Shown: positions 18,232 to 27,784, counted from the stretch's first letter. The stretch is DNA of 64,000 nt from Flavobacterium sp. CF136 (GCF_000282055.1 NZ_AKJZ01000040.1:62001-126000), one strand, 5' to 3'. Numbers and translations are program-made. Notes: generated from the letters alone by a model not told the origin.

Positions 18232-18732
18232 ATGGATAAGTTAATAAATCAGTTTGAATTCGGATTGTTCTTTTGGCAAATATTAATATTTGTTGGATTA
18301 ATATTTTTATTAAAAAAATTCGCTTGGAAACCTATTCTTGATGCAGTAAATGAGAGAGAAGAAGGAATTAAAAATGCTTTGCTTTCTGCTGAAAATGCAA
18401 GACAGGAAATGCAAAATTTACAAGCAGACAATCAAAGAATTCTGAATGAAGCACGTGCTGAGCGTGACGCGATGCTAAAAGAAGCACGTGAGATGAAAGA
18501 GAAAATGATTACTGATTCTAAAAACGAAGCACAAGCACAAGGTCAAAAAATGATCGAGCAAGCTAAAGCGGCTATCGAAAGTGAAAAAAATGCAGCTATG
18601 GCTGAATTGAAATCACAAGTTTCTACTTTATCATTAAGCATTGCAGAGAAATTATTGAAAGAGGAATTATCTAACAAAGAAGCTCAAACTAAATTGGTTG
18701 AGAAAATGTTAGGTGACGTAAAGTTAAATTAA
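18232..18732 (+). CDS. atpF: F0F1 ATP synthase subunit b
   Basis: Peripheral stalk subunit of 166 residues. An N-terminal membrane helix (about residues 9-27, FGLFFWQILIFVGLIFLLK) is followed by a long charged helix rich in Ala, Glu, Lys and Arg that forms the dimeric coiled coil. The FAWKPILDAVNEREEGI region is typical of the family. It ends 4 bases before atpH. The length equals the usual value. Confidence 0.96.
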   Translation: MDKLINQFEFGLFFWQILIFVGLIFLLKKFAWKPILDAVNEREEGIKNALLSAENARQEMQNLQADNQRILNEARAERDAMLKEAREMKEKMITDSKNEAQAQGQKMIEQAKAAIESEKNAAMAELKSQVSTLSLSIAEKLLKEELSNKEAQTKLVEKMLGDVKLN

Positions 18733-18736
18733 AATT

Positions 18737-19270
18737 ATGGCAAGTACAAGAGCAGCAATTCGTTATGCAAAAGCAATTCTGGACTTAGCAAACTCTAAAG
18801 GTGTTGCCGAAGCAGTAAATAACGATATGAAATCGATTGCTTCAACAATCAGTGCAAATGCAGAATTAAGTGCTTTTATTCAAAATCCAACTACAAAAGT
18901 TGAGGTTAAAGAAAGTGCTCTTTTAGAAGTTTTTGCAAATATAAATGGTGTAACCAAAGGTTTATTTCATTTATTATTCGAAAACAAAAGATTCGAAATT
19001 CTAGATGCAATTGCAGTAGAATACAGTAAAGTATTTGATGAAGGTAATGGAATTGAAGTAGCAAAAGTTACGACAGCAATCCCAATGGATGCTGCTTTAG
19101 AGGCTAAAGTTTTGGCTAAAATTGCGACTTTGTCAGATAAGAAAATAACGATAGAGAATATAGTAGACGCTTCAATTATTGGAGGGTTTATTTTGAGAAT
19201 AGGCGATAAGCAATACAATGCTTCTGTTGCAAACAGATTACAAATATTAAAAAGAGAGTTAAGTAATTAG
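18737..19270 (+). CDS. atpH: F0F1 ATP synthase subunit delta
   Basis: Stator subunit of 177 residues that joins the top of the alpha/beta head to the b stalk. It has the helical N-terminal domain (RAAIRYAKAILDLANSKG) and the C-terminal conserved block VDASIIGGFILRIGDKQYNASV. Located directly after atpF and 38 bases before atpA. Confidence 0.95.
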   Translation: MASTRAAIRYAKAILDLANSKGVAEAVNNDMKSIASTISANAELSAFIQNPTTKVEVKESALLEVFANINGVTKGLFHLLFENKRFEILDAIAVEYSKVFDEGNGIEVAKVTTAIPMDAALEAKVLAKIATLSDKKITIENIVDASIIGGFILRIGDKQYNASVANRLQILKRELSN

Positions 19271-19308
19271 TTTTATCACACATAAAAGTGTCTAAATTAT
19301 AAATTAAG

Positions 19309-20886
19309 ATGGCGGAAATCAAACCTGCTGAAATTTCAGCAATATTAAGAAAGCAAGTAGAAGGTTTTGAATCTGGTGCTACGCTAGAAGAAGTAGGAAC
19401 AGTACTTCAAGTTGGAGATGGTATTGCTCGTGTTTATGGGCTATCTAACGTACAATATGGAGAGTTAGTTGAATTTGATAACGGACTTGAAGCGATTGTA
19501 TTAAACCTTGAAGAAGATAATGTTGGTGTAGTACTTTTAGGACCATCAACAGGAATCAAAGAAGGATCAACAGCAAAAAGAACACAACGTATCGCTTCTC
19601 TTAAAGTAGGTGAGCAAATGGTAGGACGTGTAGTAAACACTCTTGGTTTTCCAATTGATGGAAAAGGCCCAATAGGAGGAGACTTATACGAAATGCCTTT
19701 AGAAAGAAAAGCACCTGGTGTTATCTTCCGTCAGCCAGTAACTGAGCCATTACAAACAGGAGTAAAAGCAGTTGATGCTATGATCCCGGTTGGTCGTGGA
19801 CAACGTGAGCTTGTAATTGGTGACCGTCAAACAGGTAAATCAACTGTTTGTATCGATACAATCTTAAATCAAAAAGAATTTTATGATGCAGGAAAACCTG
19901 TATTCTGTATATATGTTGCAATTGGGCAAAAAGCTTCAACTGTAGCAGGAATCGCTAAAATGTTAGAAGAAAAAGGTGCAATGGCTTATACAGTTATTGT
20001 TGCCGCTAATGCTTCTGACCCGGCTCCAATGCAAGTTTATGCTCCTTTCGCAGGTGCTGCAATTGGAGAATACTTTAGAGATTCTGGCCGTCCGGCACTT
20101 ATTGTTTATGATGATTTATCTAAACAAGCTGTTGCTTACCGTGAGGTTTCTCTTTTATTAAGAAGACCACCGGGACGTGAGGCATATCCTGGAGACGTTT
20201 TCTACTTACACTCTCGTTTACTAGAGCGTGCTTGTAAAGTAATTGCTGATGATGGAATTGCTAAAAACATGAATGATTTACCAGATTCTATCAAGTCTAT
20301 CGTAAAAGGTGGCGGTTCATTAACTGCATTGCCAATTATCGAAACTCAGGCAGGAGACGTTTCTGCATATATCCCAACAAACGTAATTTCGATTACAGAT
20401 GGTCAGATTTTCCTTGATGGAGATTTGTTTAACTCTGGAGTTCGTCCTGCTATCAACGTAGGTATATCTGTATCTCGTGTTGGAGGTAATGCTCAAATTA
20501 AATCAATGAAAAAAGTTTCCGGAACTTTAAAATTAGATCAGGCTCAATTCCGTGAATTAGAAGCTTTCGCTAAATTTGGTTCTGACCTGGATTCTGTTAC
20601 TTTAAACGTAATTGAAAAAGGAAAAAGAAACGTTGAAATCTTGAAACAAGGTTTGAATGATCCTTATACAGTAGAAAATCAAGTAGCTATTATTTATGCA
20701 GGTTCTAAAAACTTATTAAAAAACGTTCCTGTAAATAAAGTAAAAGAATTCGAAGCAGATTTCTTGGCATACTTAAACAGCAAGCATAAAGATACACTTA
20801 ATGCATTGAAAATTGGCAAGTTAGATGATAACATTACTGATGTTATCGAAAAAGCAGCAAAAGAAATTTCAGCAAAATATAACTAA
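19309..20886 (+). CDS. atpA: F0F1 ATP synthase subunit alpha
   Basis: The 525-residue non-catalytic nucleotide-binding head subunit. The Walker A motif GDRQTGKST begins at residue 171. Walker B is in the [17 protein letters not shown] region, and the family signature [14 protein letters not shown] is near residue 383. Codon use is more biased than in neighbouring genes, as expected for a highly expressed protein. The partner beta subunit gene atpD is not in this operon. Confidence 0.98.
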   Translation: MAEIKPAEISAILRKQVEGFESGATLEEVGTVLQVGDGIARVYGLSNVQYGELVEFDNGLEAIVLNLEEDNVGVVLLGPSTGIKEGSTAKRTQRIASLKVGEQMVGRVVNTLGFPIDGKGPIGGDLYEMPLERKAPGVIFRQPVTEPLQTGVKAVDAMIPVGRGQRELVIGDRQTGKSTVCIDTILNQKEFYDAGKPVFCIYVAIGQKASTVAGIAKMLEEKGAMAYTVIVAANASDPAPMQVYAPFAGAAIGEYFRDSGRPALIVYDDLSKQAVAYREVSLLLRRPPGREAYPGDVFYLHSRLLERACKVIADDGIAKNMNDLPDSIKSIVKGGGSLTALPIIETQAGDVSAYIPTNVISITDGQIFLDGDLFNSGVRPAINVGISVSRVGGNAQIKSMKKVSGTLKLDQAQFRELEAFAKFGSDLDSVTLNVIEKGKRNVEILKQGLNDPYTVENQVAIIYAGSKNLLKNVPVNKVKEFEADFLAYLNSKHKDTLNALKIGKLDDNITDVIEKAAKEISAKYN

Positions 20887-20892
20887 TAAGAC

Positions 20893-20976
20893 AATTAGAT
20901 AATTAGGTAATTGAAGATATCTTAAGATTTTTTCAATTATCTAATTGACTAATTATCAAATTTTCTAATTAGAAAA
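20893..20976 (+). other. Inverted repeats in the atpA-atpG spacer
   Basis: Two elements built from TAATTAG words. An imperfect long hairpin pairs about 20893-20914 with 20932-20954. A perfect 16-base palindrome TTTTCTAATTAGAAAA (20961-20976) then ends one base before the atpG ATG and covers its ribosome-binding region. Either could tune atpG translation. Seen in sequence; role inferred. Confidence 0.6.
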
Positions 20977-20977
20977 G

Positions 20978-21838
20978 ATGGCAAATTTAAAGGAAATCCG
21001 TAATAGAATTACTTCCGTTTCATCGACGATGCAGATTACATCGGCTATGAAAATGGTTTCTGCTGCAAAGCTTAAGAAAGCACAAGATGCAATCACTGCA
21101 ATGCGTCCTTATGCCGAGAAATTAACGGAGTTGTTACAAAATCTTTCTGCTACACTTGAAGGTGAAGTAGGTGGTGATTACACAACACAACGTGAAGTAA
21201 AAAAAGTATTGCTTGTTGCTATAACTTCGAACAGAGGTTTATGTGGTGCATTCAATTCAAATGTTATTAAAGAAATTAAAAACCGTACTCAGTTTTACGC
21301 TGGAAAACAAGTTGATGTTTTTCCAATTGGGAAAAAAGGAAATGATGTTTTAGCCAAAACGCATAAAGTTCACGGTCATCATAATTCAATTTTTGATCAT
21401 TTGACTTTTGAAAATGTTGCAGGAATTGCGGATAATTTGACTGAAAAATTCTTATCAGGCGAATACGACAGAATTGAATTGATTTACAATCAGTTTAAAA
21501 ACGCAGCTACTCAAATCGTTCAAACAGAACAATTTTTACCTTTGGCTCCAATTAAATCTGATACGCCGGTTTCTACTGGTGATTATATTTTTGAACCTTC
21601 TAAAGAAGAAATTGTGTTGACATTGATTCCTAAATCATTAAAAACTCAATTATACAAAGGTATTCGTGACTCATTTGCTTCAGAACATGGAGCGCGTATG
21701 ACAGCAATGCATAAAGCAACTGACAACGCTACTGAATTGAGAAACCAATTAAAATTGACTTACAATAAAGCACGTCAGGCAGCTATTACTAACGAAATCT
21801 TAGAGATTGTTGGTGGAGCAGAAGCTTTGAACGGATAA
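20978..21838 (+). CDS. atpG: F0F1 ATP synthase subunit gamma
   Basis: Central rotor shaft of 286 residues. The N-terminal helix IRNRITSVSSTMQITSAMKM and the C-terminal helix NATELRNQLKLTYNKARQAA (residues 250-269, where the family always has this coiled coil) are both present. The middle domain has AITSNRGLCGAFNSN. Last gene of the operon; a strong terminator begins 17 bases after its stop. No epsilon or beta gene follows. Confidence 0.97.
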   Translation: MANLKEIRNRITSVSSTMQITSAMKMVSAAKLKKAQDAITAMRPYAEKLTELLQNLSATLEGEVGGDYTTQREVKKVLLVAITSNRGLCGAFNSNVIKEIKNRTQFYAGKQVDVFPIGKKGNDVLAKTHKVHGHHNSIFDHLTFENVAGIADNLTEKFLSGEYDRIELIYNQFKNAATQIVQTEQFLPLAPIKSDTPVSTGDYIFEPSKEEIVLTLIPKSLKTQLYKGIRDSFASEHGARMTAMHKATDNATELRNQLKLTYNKARQAAITNEILEIVGGAEALNG

Positions 21839-21855
21839 TATTTGAGATAAAGACA

Positions 21856-21888
21856 AAAAGAGCCGACATAATTTATGTCGGCTCTTTT
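21856..21888 (+). terminator. Terminator of the ATP synthase operon
   Basis: A perfect 15-base stem (AAAAGAGCCGACATA with TATGTCGGCTCTTTT) and a 3-base loop, followed by TATTTTAT. It lies 17 bases after the atpG stop. Classical intrinsic terminator. Confidence 0.95.
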
Positions 21889-22030
21889 ATTTTATATAAA
21901 TTTCAGTTATAATATTGGATTTAATGTTAAAATGGTGATTCCTGAGAAATTGTTTTCCCAAGAATCAATTCCATTTTACACATTCGTTTTAACGGATATT
22001 ATTTCTAATTCCGTTTTGCTTTGTTTTTAT

Positions 22031-22504
22031 GGGAACAAATTAGCTTTATAATCCCAATGCTCTTTTTATTTATAAGGGTTGCTACAGCTCGATCACTCCC
22101 TTGCTTTGTTTTAGGGTACAAATAGCTAAATTTTCCCGGCTCTGTTTTTTTGAGGGTTACTGCAGCTGAATCAATCCCTTTGCTTTGTTTTTTATGGGAA
22201 CAAACTAGCTTTATTAGTCCCAGTGCTCTGTTTTTTTGAGGGTTACTACAGCTGAATCACTCCCTTGCTTTGTTTTATGGTACAATTAGCTAAATTTTCC
22301 TTGCTCTGTTTTTTGAGGGTTACTACAGCTTGTTAATCCCTTGCTTTGTTTTATGGTACACCTAGCTAAATTTTCCTTGCTCTGTTTTTTAAGGGTTACC
22401 TACAGCTGATCAATCCCTTGCTTTGTTTTTTATGGGAACAAACTAGCTTTATCAGTCCCAGTGCTTTGTTTTTTTAAGGGTTACTTTTTAGCTGAATCAA
22501 TCCC
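22031..22504. repeat. Array of twelve alternating hairpin units, period 38-45 bases
   Basis: Each unit starts with GG or GGG, has AGCT near the middle and ends with CC or CCC. Units are joined by a T-rich linker of the form GCTYTGTTTT. GG(G) positions: 22031, 22076, 22114, 22154, 22196, 22240, 22279, 22317, 22355, 22393, 22434 and 22478. Odd units are ACAA-type (subtypes with GGGAACAAA and with TTAGCTAAA); even units contain GGGTTACTACAGCTG or close variants. The linker TTTGTT can pair with AACAAA of odd units, and CTGT with ACAG of even units. No reading frame spans it. The 120 bases before it (from 21889) hold no gene. Confidence 0.85.
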
Positions 22505-22505
22505 T

Positions 22506-22741
22506 GAATTTATTACAATTTTTTTATAAAAGAAATTATCCATTTATATATTACAAATATTCGATTATATTATGAAAGCCACAATACCCACATTTAGTGA
22601 TTTTTAATTTATTTTTCAAAAAAAGGTTTTGTTTTGTAAAAGCTTGTATTACAAATATATAATAGATAAATTTTTAAAAAGTTATATAATTTTTATTATT
22701 TATTACACAATTATAATGTTATAGTTTGATTGAAATAGTGC
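22506..22741. other. AT-rich gap before the acetyltransferase gene
   Basis: About 235 bases of very AT-rich DNA with no frame, no hairpin of note and no repeat unit. It ends in the promoter of the GNAT gene. Confidence 0.5.
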
Positions 22742-22768
22742 TTGAAAATTAAAAGATAAGTATTTTTG
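22742..22768 (+). promoter_or_regulatory. Promoter of the GNAT gene
   Basis: TTG at 22742-22744 and TATTTTTG at 22761-22768 with a 16-base spacer; the ATG follows 23 bases later. Good Bacteroidetes consensus match. Confidence 0.65.
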
Positions 22769-22791
22769 ACTAAATTATTGCTTTAGACAAA

Positions 22792-23238
22792 ATGGACTTA
22801 AAAATAACAGAATTGACAACTATTAAAGAAATGCTGATTGAAATTGATACAATAAGATTTCTTTATCCCAATCTTTCGGCTGAAAAATATGAAAATTATT
22901 TATCAGAAATGATTCCTCATAATTATACTCAGATAGCTGTTTTTGAAAATGATGTTTGTTTAGGAATTACCGGTTGTTGGTCAGCAACCAAATTATGGAC
23001 AGGTAAATATCTTGAAATTGATAATTTTGTTGTACACCCGGAACATCGGTCTAAAGGAATAGGAAAGATGCTGACAGAATATATCGAACAAAAAGCATTA
23101 GATCTGGATTGCAGCAGTATTGTTTTAGATGCTTATACAGAGAATTTTGCAGCACATCGTTTTTATTATAATCAGGGTTATGGACCGCGAGGATTTCATT
23201 TTGTGAAAATTTTGGATGAAAAAAAGTTAACACACTAA
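22792..23238 (+). CDS. GNAT family N-acetyltransferase
   Basis: A 148-residue acetyl-CoA-dependent acyltransferase. The acetyl-CoA binding motif is VHPEHRSKGIGKMLTEYIE (residues 82-100), with RxxGxG as RSKGIG. It is followed by VLDAYTENFAAHRFYYNQGY, which is typical of the fold's last strands. The substrate cannot be inferred. It stands alone with its own promoter, downstream of the hairpin array. Confidence 0.9.
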   Translation: MDLKITELTTIKEMLIEIDTIRFLYPNLSAEKYENYLSEMIPHNYTQIAVFENDVCLGITGCWSATKLWTGKYLEIDNFVVHPEHRSKGIGKMLTEYIEQKALDLDCSSIVLDAYTENFAAHRFYYNQGYGPRGFHFVKILDEKKLTH

Positions 23239-23335
23239 AATTAGATAAAGTTTCTTTTTATTGAATTAATAAAAACGATAATAAACCAAAGAATTGGTTA
23301 TTTTTGTTTTTTGAAAACTTTATTACTAAATTATT

Positions 23336-24796
23336 TTGGGATTATATAAAAATCTATTCAAACAGACAGCCATTTACGGATTAGCAACAGTATTACCCCG
23401 AATGCTAAGTTTTTTATTGGTTAGATTATACACAGGTATTTTACCAACTGCAGAATATGGTGAAGTTTCGATCGTTTTGTCATGGATGGTTTTCTTTAAC
23501 GTAATACTTTCTTACGGAATGGAAACTGCTTTTTTTAGATTTTACAGTGCCGAAGATGACAAGAAAAATGTAATTGCCACATCTACAATATCTATATTTT
23601 GGTCGTCTATAGGATTTTTGTTTGCAGCATTACTTTTTAGGAACACATTGGCCAATTGGGCCGAAGTTGATGTACAGTATATAACTTATTCGATTTGGAT
23701 ATTAGTTTTGGATGCATTGGTTTTAGTCCCTTTTTCTAAATTAAGAGCCAATCAGAGACCAATGGTTTATGCGGCAATAAAAATTGGAAATGTTATAATA
23801 AATCTTCTTCTTAATATTTTCTTTTTAATCTTTTTGCCAAAAATTGCAGCGGCAAACCCTAATTCTGTTTGGGATAATTTATACGTTGAGAATTTTCAGA
23901 TTGCTTATATTTTCATTGCTAATTTATTGGCAAGTTTAGCCACGTTTGTTGTTCTTTCCCCAAATTATCTTTCGCTTGGAAGAAAGTTTGACCCTGTACT
24001 TTGGAAAAAGATGATGAAATATGGTCTGCCAATTTTGGTTGCCGGAATTGCATTTGCCGTTAACGAACATTTTGATAAAATTTTACTGGGATACTTATTG
24101 CCTGAAAATATCGCAAAATCAGAAGTGGGAGCTTATTCTGCTTGTTACAAATTAGGGTTGTTTATGGTTTTGTTTGCAACAGCTTTCAGACTTGGAATTG
24201 AACCTTTCTTTTTCAGTCATGCAAAAAATGAAAATGCACCACAAACGTATGCTGTTATTACTAAATATTTTGTGATTTTAGGATCACTTATTTTATTAGG
24301 CGTGATTGTTTTTGCTGATATTTTAAAATTACTTCTGCTTGAGAATAGATCATATTGGGAAGCTATGAAAGTAGTACCGTTAATTATTTTGGCTAATTTC
24401 TTTTTAGGGATCTACAATAATTTATCGGTTTGGTATAAATTGACAGATAAAACAAAAATAGGAGCTTACATCTCTATTGTTGGTGCTATTGTAACTTTGG
24501 TTTTAAATTATTTATTAATTCCAAAATACAGTTATTACGGATCAGCAATTGCTACTATTTCAGCTTATGGAAGCATGATGTTAATCTCGTATACTTTAGG
24601 AAATAAATACTATCCAATACCTTATGATATGAATAAAATTGGCGCTTATTTAGGAATTTCAATTATATTTTCGGCTATCTCTTTTTATGGATTCAGAGAA
24701 AATTATTTTGTTGGAATTCCGTTATTTTTAGCTTTCGTTTATTTTGTTTATCATAACGAAAAAGACACAATCAAAGGAATTATGAATAGAAAGTAA
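23336..24796 (+). CDS. Polysaccharide/lipid-linked oligosaccharide flippase (MOP superfamily)
   Basis: An inner membrane transporter of 486 residues with about 14 hydrophobic segments, of the Wzx/RfbX type that flips lipid-linked sugars. The N-terminus GLYKNLFKQTAIYGLATVLPRMLSF (a 25-residue stretch) is characteristic of the Bacteroidetes family. A TTG start is used; the next ATG is 22 codons in and would lose the first conserved block. A -7 box TATTTTTG at 23299-23306 lies 29 bases upstream. dut and a sugar nucleotidyltransferase follow on the same strand, consistent with surface glycan synthesis. Confidence 0.88.
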   Translation: MGLYKNLFKQTAIYGLATVLPRMLSFLLVRLYTGILPTAEYGEVSIVLSWMVFFNVILSYGMETAFFRFYSAEDDKKNVIATSTISIFWSSIGFLFAALLFRNTLANWAEVDVQYITYSIWILVLDALVLVPFSKLRANQRPMVYAAIKIGNVIINLLLNIFFLIFLPKIAAANPNSVWDNLYVENFQIAYIFIANLLASLATFVVLSPNYLSLGRKFDPVLWKKMMKYGLPILVAGIAFAVNEHFDKILLGYLLPENIAKSEVGAYSACYKLGLFMVLFATAFRLGIEPFFFSHAKNENAPQTYAVITKYFVILGSLILLGVIVFADILKLLLLENRSYWEAMKVVPLIILANFFLGIYNNLSVWYKLTDKTKIGAYISIVGAIVTLVLNYLLIPKYSYYGSAIATISAYGSMMLISYTLGNKYYPIPYDMNKIGAYLGISIIFSAISFYGFRENYFVGIPLFLAFVYFVYHNEKDTIKGIMNRK

Positions 24797-24835
24797 TCTA
24801 AATTCAATTTTACTTTTTTATCTTTTTAAATTAAA

Positions 24836-25270
24836 ATGAAAATACAAATTATCAATAAATCTCAGCACGATTTACCAAACTACGAAACAATTGCTTCGGC
24901 AGGAATGGATTTACGTGCAAATTTAACCGAATCAATAACCCTAAAACCATTAGAAAGAATCATTGTAAAAACGGGACTTTTTATTGAATTACCAATTGGT
25001 TTCGAAGCACAGGTTCGGCCGAGAAGCGGTTTAGCTGCTAAAAAAGGAATTACGGTTTTAAATTCTCCAGGAACTGTTGATGCCGATTATAGAGGAGAAA
25101 TAGGTGTAATTTTAGTAAATTTATCAAATGAAGCCTTTGTTATTGAAAACGGAGAACGAATTGCACAATTAATTATTGCCAAACACGAAAGAGCCGAATG
25201 GATAGAAGTATCAGCACTTTCTGAAACAACCAGAGGTGAAGGCGGTTTTGGAAGCACAGGAGTAAAATAA
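24836..25270 (+). CDS. dut: dUTP diphosphatase
   Basis: Trimeric cytosolic enzyme that hydrolyses dUTP to dUMP, keeping uracil out of DNA. The 144 residues contain all five family motifs: [45 protein letters not shown] and GEGGFGSTG at the C-terminus. It sits between the flippase and the nucleotidyltransferase genes and is followed by a hairpin spacer. Confidence 0.97.
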   Translation: MKIQIINKSQHDLPNYETIASAGMDLRANLTESITLKPLERIIVKTGLFIELPIGFEAQVRPRSGLAAKKGITVLNSPGTVDADYRGEIGVILVNLSNEAFVIENGERIAQLIIAKHERAEWIEVSALSETTRGEGGFGSTGVK

Positions 25271-25283
25271 AAAATTTAATAAT

Positions 25284-25338
25284 TTTAAAGATTGATAATT
25301 ACAAAGATTCCATAATCTTGTAATTATCAATCTTTAAA
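25284..25338. other. Long hairpin between dut and the nucleotidyltransferase gene
   Basis: TTTAAAGATTGATAATTACA (from 25284) pairs with the complementary sequence ending at 25338, giving a stem of about 24 base pairs with one bulged base and a small loop near 25310-25313. No T-run follows, so it is not a standard terminator; it may be a transcript processing or stability element. It lies just before the next start codon. Confidence 0.75.
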
Positions 25339-25353
25339 TCTTTCAATAAAAAC

Positions 25354-26370
25354 ATGAAAATAATCGTTCCAATGGCAGGTCGCGGTTCAAGACTTAGGCC
25401 ACATACTTTAACCATCCCTAAACCATTAATTCCAGTTGCAGGAAAATCAATTGTACATCGTTTAGTCGAAGACATTGCTAAAATATTAAAAGAACCTGTT
25501 GAAGAAGTTGCATTTATATTAGGAGATGAAGCTTTTTTTGGAGAAGATCTTGTGGTAAGCTTACAAGAACTGGCACAAAGTTTAGGTGCAAAAGCATCTA
25601 TTTATCGTCAGGATTTACCTTTGGGCACCGGTCATGCGATTATGTGTGCAAAAGATTCTTTATCAGGTCCGGCAGTAATTGCATATGCTGATACTTTAAT
25701 CAGAGCTGATTTTGAATTAGATCCAGCGGCAGATGCGGTAATTTGGGTAAAACAGGTTGACGAACCGGAAGCTTTTGGTGTAGTAAAGTTAAACACAAAT
25801 AATGAAATCGTAGAATTGGTAGAAAAACCAAAAGAATTTGTGAGTGATTTAGCCGTTATCGGAATATATTATTTTAAGGAAGTTGGTGATCTGAAAAAAG
25901 AACTTCAAAATGTTTTGGACAATAATATTCAAAACGGTGGAGAATATCAGATTAATGACGGAATTAAGGCAATGATGGCCAACGGAAAAGTTTTTAAAAC
26001 CGGAAGCGTTGATGAATGGATGGATTGCGGAAACAAAAATGTTACTGTTGAAACCAATTCAAGAATGCTGGGATTTTTGCATAATGACGGAGAACATTTA
26101 GTTGATTATGATGTGAAATTAGAAAACGCAACCATTATTCCTCCTTGTTATATTGGAGAAAATGTAGTGTTGAAAAATGCAACAATTGGTCCAAATGTTT
26201 CTTTAGGAAAAGGATGTCATGTTACCGACAGTACTATTAAAAACAGCTTGGTACAAACTTATTCACAAATTAAAAATGCTAATTTAGACAATGCAATGAT
26301 TGGAAATCATGTGAGTTACGATGGTAAATTTACAAGCATCAGCATTGGTGATTATTCAGTTTTAGAATAA
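25354..26370 (+). CDS. Sugar-1-phosphate nucleotidyltransferase
   Basis: A 338-residue enzyme that forms NDP-sugars from a sugar-1-phosphate and an NTP. The N-terminal Rossmann-like domain begins IVPMAGRGSRLRPHTLTIPK (residues 3-22, the NTP-binding signature), with DLPLGTGHAIMCAKD and the catalytic-site YADTLIRADF. The C-terminal third has hexapeptide-like repeats of a left-handed beta helix (ATIIPPCYIGENVVLKNATI). It resembles glucose-1-phosphate thymidylyl/uridylyltransferases; which base and sugar are used cannot be told. Neighbours suggest glycan precursor supply. Confidence 0.9.
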   Translation: MKIIVPMAGRGSRLRPHTLTIPKPLIPVAGKSIVHRLVEDIAKILKEPVEEVAFILGDEAFFGEDLVVSLQELAQSLGAKASIYRQDLPLGTGHAIMCAKDSLSGPAVIAYADTLIRADFELDPAADAVIWVKQVDEPEAFGVVKLNTNNEIVELVEKPKEFVSDLAVIGIYYFKEVGDLKKELQNVLDNNIQNGGEYQINDGIKAMMANGKVFKTGSVDEWMDCGNKNVTVETNSRMLGFLHNDGEHLVDYDVKLENATIIPPCYIGENVVLKNATIGPNVSLGKGCHVTDSTIKNSLVQTYSQIKNANLDNAMIGNHVSYDGKFTSISIGDYSVLE

Positions 26371-26419
26371 AAAATTCAGTTTAAGCAGATTCTGGGGATA
26401 AAATAAAATTATAAAGGGA

Positions 26420-27769
26420 ATGAAAAAAAGAGTTTTAGTAATTTTATTTTTTGCGTTACTTGGCAATACGGTTTCGGTTTTGGCTCAGACAGAACCAGAA
26501 GATATTGCTATGACTACCGATGAATATAAAGACTCTTTTTATGAATCTTTAAAGCAAAAAGGAATTGAAAATTATGATAAAGCAATCGTTTCCTTAGAAA
26601 AATGTATAAAGCTTAAACCAAATGATGCTGTAGCATATTTTGAATTGGGGAAAAATTATTTTGCTTTAAAAGAATATCAAAACGCACAAAGCTCATTCGA
26701 AAAAGCAACTCAATTAGATCCGAAGAATAAATGGTTTTGGCTTGGGATTTATGATGTTAGCTATGAAACCAAAAATTATCCATTGGCGATTGAAACGATT
26801 CAAAAAATTATTCCATTCGACGAAGAGTATAAAGATGATTTGATTTCGTTATACATGATTACCAATCAGTATGATAAGGCACTTTCCCTTATTACCGAAA
26901 TGAATGATAAATTCGGGAAATCAGAAGATCGCGAAAGATATAAATTACAGATTCTGTCACAGGGAAAATATCAAAATGCAGAGATTTCCAATTTGATTGA
27001 TCAGATCAAAAAAAATCCGAAAGAAGAATCAAATTATGTAAACCTGATTTTTTTGTATTCAAAATCCGAAGAAACAGACAAAGCTTTAGAAGTTATAAAA
27101 CAATTGGCAAAAGAAGTTCCAAATTCAGAATGGGGTCAGGTAAGTTTGTTTAAAGTATACTTGGATGCAAACCAGGCAGACAAAGCTATTAAATCGATGA
27201 ATGTAATTTTGTCAAGTTCAAAAATTGATTCAAAAATAAAACATCGTACTCTAAATGAGTTTTTGATTTATGTGAATAAAAATCCGCAATACGCTCCTGA
27301 TCTGGAAAAAGCGATTGCTTATTTTGATAATGATAAAGAGGTAGATGTCGCAAAAGAAATTGGAAAATTTTACCATAGTAAAAACCAATTTGAAAATGCG
27401 ATTAAATATTATGAGAAAGACTTAAAATCAAATTCGGATACAGATCGCGAGACCAATTTGCTTTTACTTGAAGTTTATATGAAAGCGAAGCAATTTGAAC
27501 CAATGACAAAAAGGGCTATGAATATGATTGAAGTTTATCCGAGTCAGCCACAATTTTATTATTATGCCGGTTTGGGAAATAATCAGCTACAACAATTTAA
27601 AAATGCAAAAACCGTTTTAGAAATGGGCCTTGATTATGTTGTTGACGATATAAAACTGGAAGCGAATTTTAATATTCAGTTAGGAGAGGCTTATAATGGA
27701 TTAGGGGATGCCAAGAAAAAAGAGGAATACTTTTTGAAAGCAAATGAATTATTAAAGAATAAAAAATAA
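26420..27769 (+). CDS. Secreted tetratricopeptide repeat protein
   Basis: A 449-residue protein with a signal peptide (MKKRVLVILFFALLGNTVSVLAQ) and TPR helices through nearly the whole length, for example AVAYFELGKNYFALKEYQNA near residue 70 and QFENAIKYYEKDLKSN near residue 325. TPR proteins of this kind act as periplasmic scaffolds. It is followed 15 bases later by the DUF4292 lipoprotein gene and then the EnvC-like gene, so it probably belongs to an envelope operon. The partner is unknown. Confidence 0.88.
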   Translation: MKKRVLVILFFALLGNTVSVLAQTEPEDIAMTTDEYKDSFYESLKQKGIENYDKAIVSLEKCIKLKPNDAVAYFELGKNYFALKEYQNAQSSFEKATQLDPKNKWFWLGIYDVSYETKNYPLAIETIQKIIPFDEEYKDDLISLYMITNQYDKALSLITEMNDKFGKSEDRERYKLQILSQGKYQNAEISNLIDQIKKNPKEESNYVNLIFLYSKSEETDKALEVIKQLAKEVPNSEWGQVSLFKVYLDANQADKAIKSMNVILSSSKIDSKIKHRTLNEFLIYVNKNPQYAPDLEKAIAYFDNDKEVDVAKEIGKFYHSKNQFENAIKYYEKDLKSNSDTDRETNLLLLEVYMKAKQFEPMTKRAMNMIEVYPSQPQFYYYAGLGNNQLQQFKNAKTVLEMGLDYVVDDIKLEANFNIQLGEAYNGLGDAKKKEEYFLKANELLKNKK

Positions 27770-27784
27770 AAAGATTAAATTCAG

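Noticed and set aside
22031-22504. CRISPR array
   Set aside because: The units alternate between conserved types and have no unique spacers; the linkers are conserved too, and there are no cas genes.
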